A stretch of 64,000 nucleotides of DNA from NCBI GenBank assembly GCA_948146395.1, contig OX411543.1:25042526-25106525 (forward strand). Direction: 5' to 3'. Shown here piece after piece: positions 33,152 through 44,429 of the stretch (the first letter of the stretch is position 1; every line of letters starts with the position of its first letter). Under the pieces are notes generated by a model. The model was not told where the DNA came from, did not search any database, and was given only the letters and a program-made list of their open reading frames with translations. The translations under genes and the position numbers were made by a program. Origin of the DNA: Fragum whitleyi. Taxonomy: Eukaryota; Mollusca; Bivalvia; Cardiida; Cardiidae.

Positions 33152-33919
33152 GTCGGCTCCGTTCTATAAGGACGTATATGCAAAATTCCATTTTTTCTTT
33201 TATTGCGTTTTCGCACACATATGATATTCCCGCGTCTTTTGCGAAGATGCTGGACCTGATAGCTAATCGTATCCCCCCAAAAAAGCTTCATGAACTTGTA
33301 AGATACGTCATTTTCGCACCGGAAGTGGTCGAAAAGTGAAGTTCGAAAATGACGTATTGACAAATTTGATAATTGCTCATGTTTCCTTATGATAAAAGTT
33401 TATTTTTAAAGATCAGTTTGAAAAAGAACACAACCTTTACCCAGGCCAGATAATTCGTGTGTCTCAGCTACATACATAAAAAATTGTTATATGCGTTTTT
33501 CGCTTTTTTCGAGAAACGTCTAACTCAACGGCTCTCGGGGTCTCGTATGCACCCGAAAAGAATTTTTTACAGGCGATTTGTCCTATATCTTATATAACAT
33601 CAAATTTAATTAGTTTTTTTCATGCAATTATCTTTTATGCTTTTTTTTGCCTACACGTCATTTTGTTCCGTAAAAATTAAGTGAAAAAATGACGTACTTG
33701 GCGATTTTTTTTGTTGTTGTTTTTCTTAAATAACTCATTATAGAGACAAACTTTAATATTTATGACGGCAGATAATATATTTAGTGATTCGATTTAAAAA
33801 GTTTTCGACCAAAATGGTTGTACTAGTGTTTATAGGTAAAAAGATATTAAGTTTGTTTTTTTTTCCTTCTCCTGAAAAGTAGACTTTTCCCGTATTCGTC
33901 CTTATAGAACGGAGCCGAC
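33152..33919. mobile_element. DNA element with perfect 23-bp TIRs
   Basis: GTCGGCTCCGTTCTATAAGG plus ACG at 33152-33174 is repeated exactly, inverted, at 33897-33919. The 768-bp interior contains several TGACGTA words. Overlapping ORFs on both strands match no transposase motif. No clean target duplication seen. Confidence 0.75.
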
Positions 33920-34042
33920 TAGTGAGCCAAACTCGAAGACTATCATACCATCGTTTTGCGATGATGATATTTGAATTATATTCTAAGCTAAAGCACAACA
34001 ACACCGAGAACATCGCCCCTTATTTCATCATTACATAATATA

Positions 34043-34627
34043 CACTGAAACGAACTTCTAAACGGCCACTTGGTTTTTTCTGAAAAAGTAATATTTTCTT
34101 TGGTATCTGAAATGGGAAGTAAGTGAATTCTATAAGAAAAATCATTGAGGAAAAATCTTCAATAAACATCGACTTGAAAAAAATGCGAGGAAAGCGTCGA
34201 ATTCGACGGGAATTCAAGGGTACCCCTGATTTCAAAATTAACATTGGTGGGTGGGGTAATTTTAGCATTTTAGCCTTTTGTAAGAAACAAAAGAGTCTAA
34301 ATGTTATTTTCTTCAGTGATTTGGTATCTGACACGCAATGGCCATCAAGGTTTGTCATTTATAGGATTAATTACTGAGTATTTCTTAGACCGAAAATTTG
34401 AAATTCTTTGAAAATGTGCAACTTTTGTGACTTTCGTAATGGAGGGTTCCTGTGTTTGATCGTTTGCTACAGACAACAAGGACAACAAATCTAATCCATT
34501 ATTTCTTTAAGAACACGCCAAATTGAACGGCCTTTTATAATCGAATAAAAAGATACTTTACTGAATGACTTAAGATATTTTAAAATGTGATAAATGCAAG
34601 GTGGCCGTTTAGAAGTTCGTTTCAGTG
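34043..34627. mobile_element. TA-flanked DNA element with 27-bp TIRs
   Basis: CACTGAAACGAACTTCTAAA plus CGGCCAC at the left is repeated inverted at the right; both ends are flanked by TA (34041-34042, 34628-34629). 585 bp; contains ACATTGGTGGGTGGGGTAAT, also found diverged near 8690. ORFs of 84 and 112 codons overlap on opposite strands and are not convincing. Confidence 0.82.
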
Positions 34628-34677
34628 TAAATAGATACTCTGAGAAATTATTTTAGAAAAAATAACCAAAATTGGGT

Positions 34678-34970
34678 TACAGTTAACAATATTGTGAAAT
34701 TGACATGGTGAATGATTTTGGAATGATTTTGGAGTGATATTGAATGACTGTGTGGAGCGAATTTCGAGTGAAATTAAAGGAAGGTAATCCAATGTCGCTA
34801 ATTTTGTTCAGGGTGAACAAAATTATCGATATTGATTACCTCCCTTTAATAAAATCATGCATACATGTTCTTTAAATAGTTTCCTATTTGTTCAAGAACC
34901 TATCAGACGAGCATAATTTCAATTTTTATAGTGAAATTTCGATGTAAATTTCACGATGTTACTAACTGTA
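34678..34970 (+). mobile_element. Family A MITE, forward, right arm shortened
   Basis: TACAGTTAACAATATTGTGA to CACGATGTTACTAACTGTA. Core hairpin TGTCGCTAATTTTGTTCAGG with TGAACAAAATTATCGATAT intact; about 140 bp of right arm missing. Confidence 0.88.
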
Positions 34971-35920
34971 GCGAAGAAAATAATGAACAATATGCAAGAA
35001 CTTCAATGTGGTTTGGGGTATGTTATATTAACACAACTAAGAAATTAACACCATCTTTCTTATCAGGCCTGGTCCCAGGATAAAGAAAAAAATAATAAAA
35101 CCGTTTTGTTACTCAAATTCTTAATACAGATTTTCATGTATTTTTGCCTTAACATTCCTTGAAATGCCGATTTTTAACATTTGCAACATTACGCATTAAC
35201 AAAAAAGCTTTCTGTACTGATCAAGCAAAAAATAAAAGCCATTCCAACCTTAAGTGTGAGTAAATTTTCAGGCAAAATCATGAGACATATAGACAGTTTT
35301 CTCCATATACAAAGTTTAATTAAGACTAGTTAATTTTGACCAAAATAAAAGTAATTTTCTGGGACAGAACAAGGGACAGGGGAATCATTTATCTGCGAAA
35401 TCTCAGCCTTCTCTCTAATAAACTCGTGGGAAAAAGGAAAAGATTTCGAGGTCAGTTTCTCTACATATTCCTAATGGTAAGAACGTTCACTGTCTTTGCA
35501 AGGACGAGATGAAAGCAGCCTTACAATGCGTATAATAAACAATACGTCTTGAAGTTCGGGGACTTTCCAGAATGAACTAATCAATTGATCTTATATTGAA
35601 TTTAATGAAGCGGATATGGAGAATAATTGGCGAGTAATTACTGCTAGATAAGATCACTCAGGACTTCCCGAACAACAGATGGTCATGACAATGTGCTTAT
35701 TCGGAAATCATTTGAAAGCACATTGCATACAACCTAGCATTTCATAAGCGATTATTGAGATCAAAAGTTATCTACGCAACTGTCACCAAAAGTGTAGTGT
35801 TGAATCTGTACATTTCGTTTATAAAGAAATATTAAACAGAGTGTAAATACGCATTCGTCAATATGCAGTAAGTAATATAGCGATCAAAGGCACTCCAATT
35901 CCCTCCCTCGGCGTCGTTAC
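34971..35920. other. No gene or repeat family recognised
   Basis: AT-rich, unique-looking sequence without long open frames or inverted repeats that I could see. Confidence 0.4.
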
Positions 35921-35924
35921 ATTT

Positions 35925-36282
35925 ATTCTTTCCGAACACTCACTCAAATTACTTAAAAACGCTCCAAAATCGTTAAAAACAATTCGAAATCATTCGAAAC
36001 GATCACCTTTTTCGCATATTGAATTTTTTTTTATTAAGTTCACGTTTTGTTTGACTGTCATGGATGTTTTAATGTCTGTTTGGAACGTGAAGACACTCAT
36101 ATTTAAAAGTACGAAGAATTTTTCAAAGGGAGGTAATAAACTATCGCTAATTTCGTCCAATTTGGACGAAATTAGCAATATTGTAATAACTCCTCTAAAT
36201 TTCATTCAAACCCCGCTTCACACACTCATTCAATATCATTCCAAAATCATTAAAAATCATTCAATTTGTCAATAACGTGAGG
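35925..36282 (-). mobile_element. Family A MITE, reverse, ends lost, compensated hairpin
   Basis: Arm GAACACTCACTCAAATTACT; core GCTAATTTCGTCCAATTTGG then ACGAAATTAGC. Two positions differ from the family consensus on both hairpin arms so that pairing is kept. Distal end TTTGTCAATAACGTGAGG. Confidence 0.78.
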
Positions 36283-36621
36283 CGGTTCTTTTTTGAAAAG
36301 CAATACATATTTACTCATTTTATATAATGTTATTTATATGGCCGTCAAACAAACCAACGTTACTAGAGAAACACTAACAGCCTGTAATTAGGGTACATTT
36401 TAGTTTTCCCAAATCTTTTAATTTCTTCCCTTCAATTACATGACGTCTTTTTCTTGATGAATTTGTTTCGACACGCAACCATTTCTTCTCTCAACAAAAG
36501 GTTGAATTTCAGAAACGTTAGCTGTCTTTTTGAAAAGGCCTACTATCTAACTATACTTTAAACCTTATCATCCTAAGATTGACACTCAATGGAACTGCTT
36601 TAAAGCCTTCTAGGTTCAAGT

Positions 36622-37058
36622 AGAAGCATCGAGAAATTGACATTAATTTCTTTCAAACACATTCTAAATCGCTTACACAGCGCTCCATTCATTCATTCCA
36701 AACCCTAACTCAAACCAATTACAAACGCTCCAAAATGATTTACATAGATCAAACCAATAACTATATTCAAAAAAAGAATATAAAAAGCAAAAAATCGTGA
36801 CTTCATCGACATAAATGAAACTGTACGTGACTGATTGCTTCTTTAAGAAATGGGGAGCAATTTATAGAACTTGTAGGCATATTTTATTAAAGGGAGGTAA
36901 TAAATATCGCTAATTTTGTACATGCTGCACAAAATTTGCGATGTGGGATTACCTTCCTTTAATATCACTCAAAACTCACCCAACAAACTCATTCAATTTC
37001 ATTCAACCATTATTCCAAAATTATTTATCTTGTCAATTTCTCAATGTTGCTAACTGTA
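36622..37058 (-). mobile_element. Family A MITE, reverse
   Basis: CGAGAAATTGACATTAATTT to TTCTCAATGTTGCTAACTGT then A; core TCGCTAATTTTGTACATGCT with GCACAAAATTTGCGATG. Confidence 0.82.
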
Positions 37059-37191
37059 GACTTGTTGTCTATGATAAACGTATGTATCGAAGTAAAAGTA
37101 TTCTGACCTCATATTGACCTTTAAGAAGAGTTAAGGAACTTTATCTATTAAACAAAAATTCGTGAAATATATTACTGAATGTACAGTTAGT

Positions 37192-37477
37192 TACATTGAG
37201 AAATTGACATTTGCCTCAATCAAAACTATTCTAAATCGGTAAATCAGCGCTCCATTCATTCATTCCAAACACTCACTCAAACCATTCAAAAACGCTCAAA
37301 CCCATTGAAAAACATAAAATCAACAACGTCATTCAAATTCATATTTGAATTAAATTTGCGATTTTGGATTACCTCCCATTAAAATCACTCAAACCTCGCT
37401 CCACACGTACATTAAATATCATTCCTAAAACATTTCAAAATCATTCTCCTTGCAAATTTCAAGATGTTATTAACTGT
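37192..37477 (-). mobile_element. Family A, internally deleted copy lacking the hairpin
   Basis: TACAGTTAGTTACATTGAGA to AAGATGTTATTAACTGT. The deletion removes the left side of the core; TTGCGATTTTGGATTACCTC remains. Confidence 0.85.
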
Positions 37478-37961
37478 CCGTTTAAATATATTCCAAATTG
37501 ACTTACACGATTGTGTAGTAGCATACATATACAATCGTAAATTCATCGTATATTTGCACTATAAGCGAATATACATGTCAAGGTCAGTTTACTTTTCATT
37601 GTTGTTTTATATTACTGATCCTCAGAATTATAAAGTTCCTTATTCATAATTGTGCAAAGGTAGCTTGAACTCATGTGCCTCTTACATTGGAAATTGGTTC
37701 AGATTAGATGCTCAACCCTAAGTTTGAATGCTTTATTTGAAAACTTTTTAAGAAAATCACTTCCTTTCTTTTTTGTACAGATGCAAAGTCATTTCAATGT
37801 GTCAACTTTCACGTCTTTAAAATGTCTCTGTTCTTCCTTATTATTATTTTTATTTTTATCAACAACTGTAGATCACCAATTTCTATTTTTCTATATCATT
37901 TAATAATATAGAAACCACATAAATCAGTCAGTGTCTGACATTTTAACAATTTTCATAGACG

Positions 37962-38008
37962 TACAGTGTAATATTGTAAGCGTTTGTTTGATTCTTAAAA
38001 ATGGGAAG

Positions 38009-38072
<64 letters not shown>

Positions 38073-38249
38073 CTTATGTACTCATTTTATTAAAGGGAGG
38101 TAAGGAATATCGCTAATTTTGTTCATTCTGAACATAATTAGCGGTATTTGATTACCTCCCTTTAAATTTAATCAAACCTCATTCAACACACTCATTCAAT
38201 TTCACTTAAAAATCATTCACCTCGTCATTTCACGATATTGTTAACTGTA
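37962..38249 (-). mobile_element. Family A, internally deleted copy with an internal (TA)n expansion
   Basis: TACAGTGTAATATTGTAAGC joins to the GTTTGATTCTTAAAAATGGG segment. At the position of the family's GCTATCTATAGAACTTG lies a (TA)n tract (38010-38067). Core TCGCTAATTTTGTTCATTCT and end CACGATATTGTTAACTGTA are intact. Confidence 0.82.
38010..38067. repeat. (TA)n microsatellite inside a family A copy
   Basis: About 29 TA units replacing the CTATAGA word of the family A arm. Confidence 0.95.
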
Positions 38250-39130
38250 ACTAGGATTTTGAAATTGATACGCACGCAGATGGCGACCACCAAAGAATAT
38301 GTATGTAGGATAAAGTTGACTGTGACAAAAGATAAATGACCCCCACCGCTCCCTTTTTTTTTATTTGATCGATGGTGAATAATAAAACATCGTAACTACA
38401 GTTTGAAAAGAAACGTCCTTGATTTTTATAAGTACACGAAACATAGATACAGTCTGACACAGTCTGAGAGGAGTCTTCCCTTCACGGCTTGTCGATTGAT
38501 GCGGTCTTGACCATAGTTAGGCGGGAAGCGAATTTTCTTATTGCGATGTGTAGTCGTCTATGCTGCGTTATGTTGCTTTACGTTGCATTGTTGGAAATGT
38601 GACGCACAAGCTCATATTTGAGTCGACAAATATCGGTAATAGCCTTAATTCAAGACCTACCTTTATATATTACAAAGGCGGTACATGCTAGTCACGCAGT
38701 GTAGTAATACCAGGAAAGATGTTCTTCGGCGCGCCCCCTATGTCAATTTCGACTAATTGACTCCACAATTGAGTTATGGTCTTCGTCATAATAGATTTTT
38801 CCTTTTTTGCCAGACTCTTCATGAGAGAAAACTTACTATCTCTTTTGAAAATAGTCAGATTGTAAGATAAAAAATGCATTTTCAAAGTTCGCTATTGAAC
38901 CAATGTTGACTAAACGACTTAACAATATTTAATCCATATGAGTTTAAAAGCAACTAGATCAAGATCTAGTATCTGTCATTGAAAACAATATGACATTTCT
39001 TATTGATACTTTAATATGCGTTTTCCCTTTAAAGTGTGCAACCTTTGAGTGCGATGATTGAACACTGAAATCTCAATATTTCAATCGGTACTCTGAGAAA
39101 TCAAGAAGTGTCCTCAAACAGAGTATACCT

Positions 39131-39258
39131 GTCCTTCGTTTAGGATAACACGTTGTAGTCTGTTTGCAAATTATCCCCCGCTTCGCATGCAATTAAGAAT
39201 GCAAAGCGGGGTATAATTTGCAAACAGTTTGCACGGTTTTAACATCCCGAGCGCCGGA
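39131..39258. repeat. Foldback hairpin family P
   Basis: TTTGCAAATTATCCCCCGCT pairs with AAAGCGGGGTATAATTTGCA; flanked by TTTAGGATAACACG and GTTTGCACGGTTTTAACATC. Confidence 0.75.
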
Positions 39259-39443
39259 GTGGGTGGGGCTTATACCACGAAGATGATACAGACAAAACCG
39301 GCCGCGTAATCAACATGTTTCCTTAAATTGTTGAACTTTTGTCCGGAAAATCGCCCCTTTTTAGATTCTAAATCAAATCCATCAAAGTGATGTATGCACT
39401 TCTCTGGGTTAAATTGTTGCATCTGAAAGGTATGAACAATCAT

Positions 39444-39610
39444 ATTAAGGAAGTGGATCCGTTATAGTTTCGCAACATTTTGGAACTCATGATCTTTCAC
39501 AATGTTAACTGAGGTTTCCTAATGAAATCATTAGGAAACCTTGGTTAACACTGTTAAAGTTAATTACTTCCGGAACGTTGCAGAACTTTTACGGGTACAC
39601 TACCTTAAGG
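39444..39610. mobile_element. Family H MITE, second copy
   Basis: ATTAAGGAAGTGGATCCGTT to ACGGGTACACTACCTTAAGG, centre GGTTTCCTAATGAAATCATT then AGGAAACC palindromic. Matches 10051-10212. Confidence 0.72.
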
Positions 39611-40327
39611 TCAAATATTTGACAAACCAAATCTCTTGACTTTCAAATGAATCTTTTATCATCATAATACAATTCAATACTTTAGTCATGTGACCCAACT
39701 GATTTTCGTTAATTAAACATGAACAATTTGCCCCTCCCAGCCCTTTTCCCTCTTTTCTAGAAAACAAAAAGACAAACACAATCACAGACTACAAAACCTA
39801 AATTTTCAGGAAAGCTATTCATCGAAATTATTTCAAAATGAATTATTTATGAGTTATTTCACACGAACTGGGAGACCAAGCAACACCTCCTGACATTCTT
39901 CGGGCCAATTCCTACAAGAATATGCTGATAACGAATGACGCTTGGATATTCTTTGCATCGGTTTTTGTCATATTTGTTGCGTGTAATGCCTTATTGCATT
40001 AAGACATTTCCTTATTTTGAGGACATAGACCATCGTATTTCGCACCTAATGCGACGTATACCATTGGTATGAATCTCTTTTTTTTCCTATACAAAAACTT
40101 GATATATATATATTTATTCGATTCTTTACTAAACTATCGGAAAAATCTAGAATTTACTGGTAAAAGTCTTCAAAGACAATATTGTGTTCATCGAGAAATG
40201 AAACCGAAATGTTAACAAATTAGAAAGCATGGACCTTGGTGGACATAATTGTAATCTATTTAATTATTTGGTTTTGCAGAGGTACACCATATCTGACAGA
40301 CCATGCTTCAAAGAAAACATTAATCAT
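39611..40327. other. No gene or repeat family recognised
   Basis: AT-rich sequence; short ORFs only, none with a recognisable motif. Confidence 0.4.
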
Positions 40328-40485
40328 TCTTAAGGTTCGTGTTGAGTGTTTGAGACCCAATTCTGAGGGCACTTCATTTGCCAAGAAAAAGCAGTCTGTC
40401 CAGGTATATTACATATCAAATTGAAGCTATTTATGAGCACAAGCAGTTAAGCAATTCAAGATTGTCATAGCTATGTATTTATGGT
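40328..40485 (+). repeat. Dispersed repeat, copy 2
   Basis: GGGCACTTCATTTGCCAAGA and TTTATGAGCACAAGCAG match 14843-15000 in the same orientation. Confidence 0.65.
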
Positions 40486-40529
40486 CGTGGCAGCGCGTCG
40501 CACTTTTTCCTTATGATTTTTTTTAAATC

Positions 40530-40742
40530 ATATCTTCTCCTAAACTACTGGGCTATTTTCAACGAAACTTTGCCAGAATGTTCCTTGTGTGACCCTCTTC
40601 AAAAGTTTCATTGAAATCGGTCATGTGGTTTAGGAAAAGAAGTTTTAAGATTGTTGGCGACGCACGTCGCACGCCGGATGACGGATGACGGACCCAGGTG
40701 ATCTTTAAAGATCCCCTTGAGCACGCTGTGCTCTGGTGAGCT
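40530..40742. repeat. Single-unit relative of the 20 kb tandem array
   Basis: TTTCATTGAAATCGGTCATG, TGGTTTAGGAAAAGAAG, GGATGACGGATGACGGACCC, and the end GCTCTGGTGAGCTAA parallel 20860-20997. Confidence 0.75.
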
Positions 40743-41367
40743 AATTATTTCTTATTTGTAGCTCGGTTAAGATTTGGAAAATTTGGCGAAACTGGGGAGT
40801 CATCCAAATACTTCAGATTCTCTCTATCGGTCTATAAACATGCCTATTAAGATATTATCTTGTTTAAGGAAATGAACTCGGGATGGAAAATGCCATTACC
40901 GATCAGATAAAACAGTGATTCACATTGTTTTAGAGAATTTCTCGAGAATTTGCTATAACAGGGCAATATGATAGGTTAGAGACGATCATTTATAAACCAA
41001 TATTGAAATGACGACCGTTTTTCTTGAAGCAAAAAGCAAAACGTGTCTTAGAGAAGTTGTTTTACGGTTTATTTTGTATAAACTTTCTTATCGTAAGAGG
41101 ATCTCTCTTTCTCTCTCTAGAATGTAAACAAAAATATTCTCTTTTTTTTCTTTTAATCTTATAAATCAATCCAAAAATGAAAGTTTTTATACATGTAAAA
41201 CAGCTCTGTGTCATAGTTTTTTTCGCAGAGTCATGACAGGGCGCTTTATTTTTAAGAGAAAGAAACAATAATATTTAATAAGTGATTATTGTAAAAGAGA
41301 AAAAAAAGTATTCTAGTGAATTAACTTCAATATCAATTGGCAAATCGTATAATCCTTGATTTTTGCC

Positions 41368-41714
41368 CTGGCAGGGCGAAGTCTAACTTACGGGTCGTTA
41401 CATTAAAGGTTTAGGTAAATCGCGTTTTCATTTATAATCACTTCCTTCTATAGATAGTCGGCATAAATAACTTGAAACCTTAATCGAAGGTTGGTAACCA
41501 GACCCTCGTAACTTCAGCTTGGACAAGCTGAAGTTACGAGGGTTTTGTAACCTAACGATGAAAGGTGTTCGCTTTCTCAGAGCTCGTGAGTCCTTTTAGA
41601 TTTTTTGGATACAGTTATTTGCACGCGTTTACGATAATTGCCGAATAAGAATAACCCATAATATTGAAAAGTAAACTCGCTAAATTACGTCACGACTTAG
41701 CCACGCCCTGCCAG
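41368..41714. mobile_element. Family F MITE, complete copy 1
   Basis: CTGGCAGGGCGAAGTCTAAC and its inverted partner CGACTTAGCCACGCCCTGCC then AG. The central palindrome is CGTAACTTCAGCTTG/GACAAGCTGAAGTTACG. 347 bp; paired with 52802-53146. Confidence 0.85.
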
Positions 41715-42399
41715 TTGAATAATAGCGTAGAATACGTCTCGCCACTGAGTTCTCCGATATGTCGGCCGGTCTTATTTGCATGTACCAAACCTTCAAAAGC
41801 TGTAGAAAAACGTCATCGATGTTTTACGAAAATCTCGCAACTACAGCTTTGTAAATCTGTATTTGGGAGATTCTAGAAGAAAAAAGGCATATTTGTCTTA
41901 CGTTTCAGACAATTTCATAATCTGATAAATCAATACACGCAACAAAAAATCCGATAACGATTTAAAGTATATAAAAATGTCAATTCGTTATTAACCTCAT
42001 GAATTGTTTCGAAGAAAGGTAGAAGGTATGACATGTATTGACCTCGCTGTTTTGGTAAACAATCACAAGAATAAGGCGATTTTGAATAATGTGTAAAGAA
42101 AATCACGAAATTACTGGATAAAAAAGCATATCAAGAGGTTCCGTGTACTGTAAATATTCAATGAAAATTAGACCTATACTTGCTATCTTTCGTGTAAAAT
42201 TCAAAGTTATTTTCTTATGCTTTGGCACTAGGGTAATCATAGACACCATGAAAGCTTCCGATTAGTAAATCCATTTTCTTGATGAATAATTAAAGTAGCA
42301 CGTAATCTATAGTAAAGAAAGTCGGGCTCGGTGAACTCTGAAATTCTGACCTTTCTTTGTGGCCAATTGATTGCCTAAAACATGTAAATATGTTTCTTG

Positions 42400-42440
42400 C
42401 AGTGACCCGAAAAGGGGAAGGGACCATCTGGGAACCCTGA
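42400..42440 (+). repeat. Dispersed 40-nt motif (CCCGAAAAG...GGGACCATCTGGGAAC)
   Basis: GGGACCATCTGGGAACCCTG recurs at 62836-62872 and, inverted, at 60884-60916. Confidence 0.5.
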
Positions 42441-42746
42441 AACATGAATATGTGAAAAGTGAACAAGATCAAGCAGATGTTGACAAAATGCGGATTTGGA
42501 AAATTATAATTTAGGAAATATTCATGCTAGATTATAAATAATGTTGATTTTGAAGGTATCTTTTGCACGTTCAAGATGGTTCGTTGTCGCAAAATGGGTC
42601 ACAAGTATATATTTTTGTGTGAATTTATGTTACTGTTGTTAAAACAAAAATACCCCGATGTCGGTTGTACATTTTTCCAAGTATGCTTGGAGGCAAATGT
42701 AATATATTGCTTTTTCTGACATAGATGCGAACTTTTGATAACCTAA

Positions 42747-42845
<99 letters not shown>

Positions 42846-42847
42846 CT

Positions 42848-42929
<82 letters not shown>
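42747..42929. repeat. (CT)n microsatellite, about 180 bp
   Basis: Nearly pure CT with a few single-base slips (CC, TT). The Leu-Ser open frame through it is an artefact. Confidence 0.98.
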
Positions 42930-42930
<1 letters not shown>

Positions 42931-42939
42931 AATATATAT

Positions 42940-44060
42940 GATTTGTGTTTTGGTTTGAAAATAAAATAACATTAAAATGTATCTACACTGTATCAAATGA
43001 TTCTACAATCTAAAATAATTGTAGAATGAGAGGTCAATGAGATGGTCTAATATCAATCTCCATTTCTATTTTTGCCTGGAGAATAATCTCTGTATATCAT
43101 TAGAAATAAAGATGGTTAAAAGTTTTCGTTTGAAGAAAGAAAATACATAAGAGCAAAGAATGTATTTTTTCAAAGAATCGTGTATGTTTGTTTTATATGT
43201 CCTCCCGAGTCTTGTTTCGCAGGATTACAAGCTTTAGATTAAGATTTCTGTTCTTTATATTGTTTCATTATTTCAATATATCCCGGAAAAACCTGTACCC
43301 TTTTACATTCTAGATAAATCTATGAATCGATTCTTTAGGTATCTAAACAGGTATCATTTTTTTTATTTATTTATTTTTTTTTTTTCATTTTTTTAAACAA
43401 CAAAAATTTTGAATTTAAAAGACGTCATCTTATTTGAATTTCTAAAATTCTATTGTTAATTTTTAGAGTCCTTTTCGGACATGAATTACACGCCGAAGTT
43501 CCTTTTATTGTTCGCACAATTGACCATTACCAAAGAATGGAAAAAAACTATAAGAATACGACTTATACACTTCTGACACTAATTTTTGAATACATGTGAA
43601 ATTTACCAATTACATCTTATGGTTTAAAAAAACCTTCCATTTTACATCGATTGGGAAACAAGTTCTCAAACTTAGATCAATTCCTCTCGATTCTGCTTCC
43701 CGGAAAACACCGAATGTGTGAGCCAATGAAAGAACCAAGATCGATATCCGCTCTCGGGAGTCGAACTCGACGCTTTACCTTTCGACCACGGCAACTACTT
43801 TTTAGGAAAAATCTAAATCTAAGTTTCTGAGTAATTGTTTGGTTAAAAAAAACCATTTTTGGTACATATCACACACCTTGTTATACAAACTGAATCTATT
43901 TTGGTTTAAACTTGGATACAAGACAAAAGTTATTGTATTCTAAATATGTTTAATTGCAACTTGGATGCTAAAAGGAAAAACTTTCAATATTCATCCCTGA
44001 AAGCTTCGTGTTTTTTAAGGACAAGATCTTTTTTTTTCCTTTTAAAATCTTAATATACAG
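42940..44060. other. Gene-poor stretch
   Basis: AT-rich with poly-T (43360-43395) and one tRNA-like fragment (43736-43796); nothing else recognised. Confidence 0.4.
43736..43796 (-). repeat. tRNA-like fragment lacking an anticodon arm
   Basis: On the minus strand GTAGTTGCCGTGGTCGAAAG resembles a tRNA-Ser-like 5' half and GAGTTCGACTCCCGAG a T-arm, but the part between is too short for an anticodon arm. Probably a decayed SINE head or tRNA pseudogene. Confidence 0.3.
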
Positions 44061-44062
44061 AG

Positions 44063-44215
44063 CGTACTTTTTTGTTTCATTGTAAGATTGATAAACATTA
44101 ATAAATCTTTCATTTCGTGAACAAAAGAGGCCATATTTTCACGAGTGGCCAAGACACGAGTGATAATATGGCTTTTGTTGTCCACGAGATGAAATATTTA
44201 TTAAAGTATGAAATA
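44063..44215. mobile_element. Family C foldback hairpin, solo
   Basis: TTTCATTTCGTGAACAAAAG plus CCATATTTTCACGAGTG inverts to AGTGATAATATGGCTTTTGT and CACGAGATGAAAT. A compact single-hairpin version of the 11-13.5 kb arms. Confidence 0.7.
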
Positions 44216-44373
44216 ACAAAATGAATGCTAAACTTTGCACAACTCCTCCAAATCCCGGTGTATCCAAATAATTGTTCATACGTCAACCCCTAATCCTGCC
44301 GAATTCAAATTTAGACATTTCGACCAGTCTGGCTTTTGCCACCCACCCCCTCCCCCTCGGCGAAAAGAAAACA

Positions 44374-44422
44374 GACAGTAAAGACCAAAGTCAGATTGCA
44401 CGTCTGACTTTAGTCTTTACTG
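44374..44422. repeat. 49-bp hairpin
   Basis: CAGTAAAGACCAAAGTCAGA pairs, with one G-T type mismatch, with TCTGACTTTAGTCTTTACTG across a 7-nt loop. Confidence 0.85.
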
Positions 44423-44429
44423 CTTGTCA

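Noticed and set aside
33130..33363. 77- and 63-codon ORFs
   Set aside because: Cross the TIR of the 33152-33919 element on both strands; not conserved-looking.
34020..34377. Overlapping ORFs of 112 and 84 codons
   Set aside because: On opposite strands of a MITE-like element, without transposase motifs (no DDE spacing or helix-turn-helix recognised).
37192..37500. AAATATATT on both sides of a family A copy as a target duplication
   Set aside because: The two copies are at different distances from the element ends, so they are AT-rich coincidence.
38688..38885. 65-codon minus ORF ending GGAPKNIFPGITTLRD
   Set aside because: No recognisable domain, no splice or poly(A) evidence.
42725..42931. 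68-codon Leu/Ser ORF
   Set aside because: Entirely a CT microsatellite.
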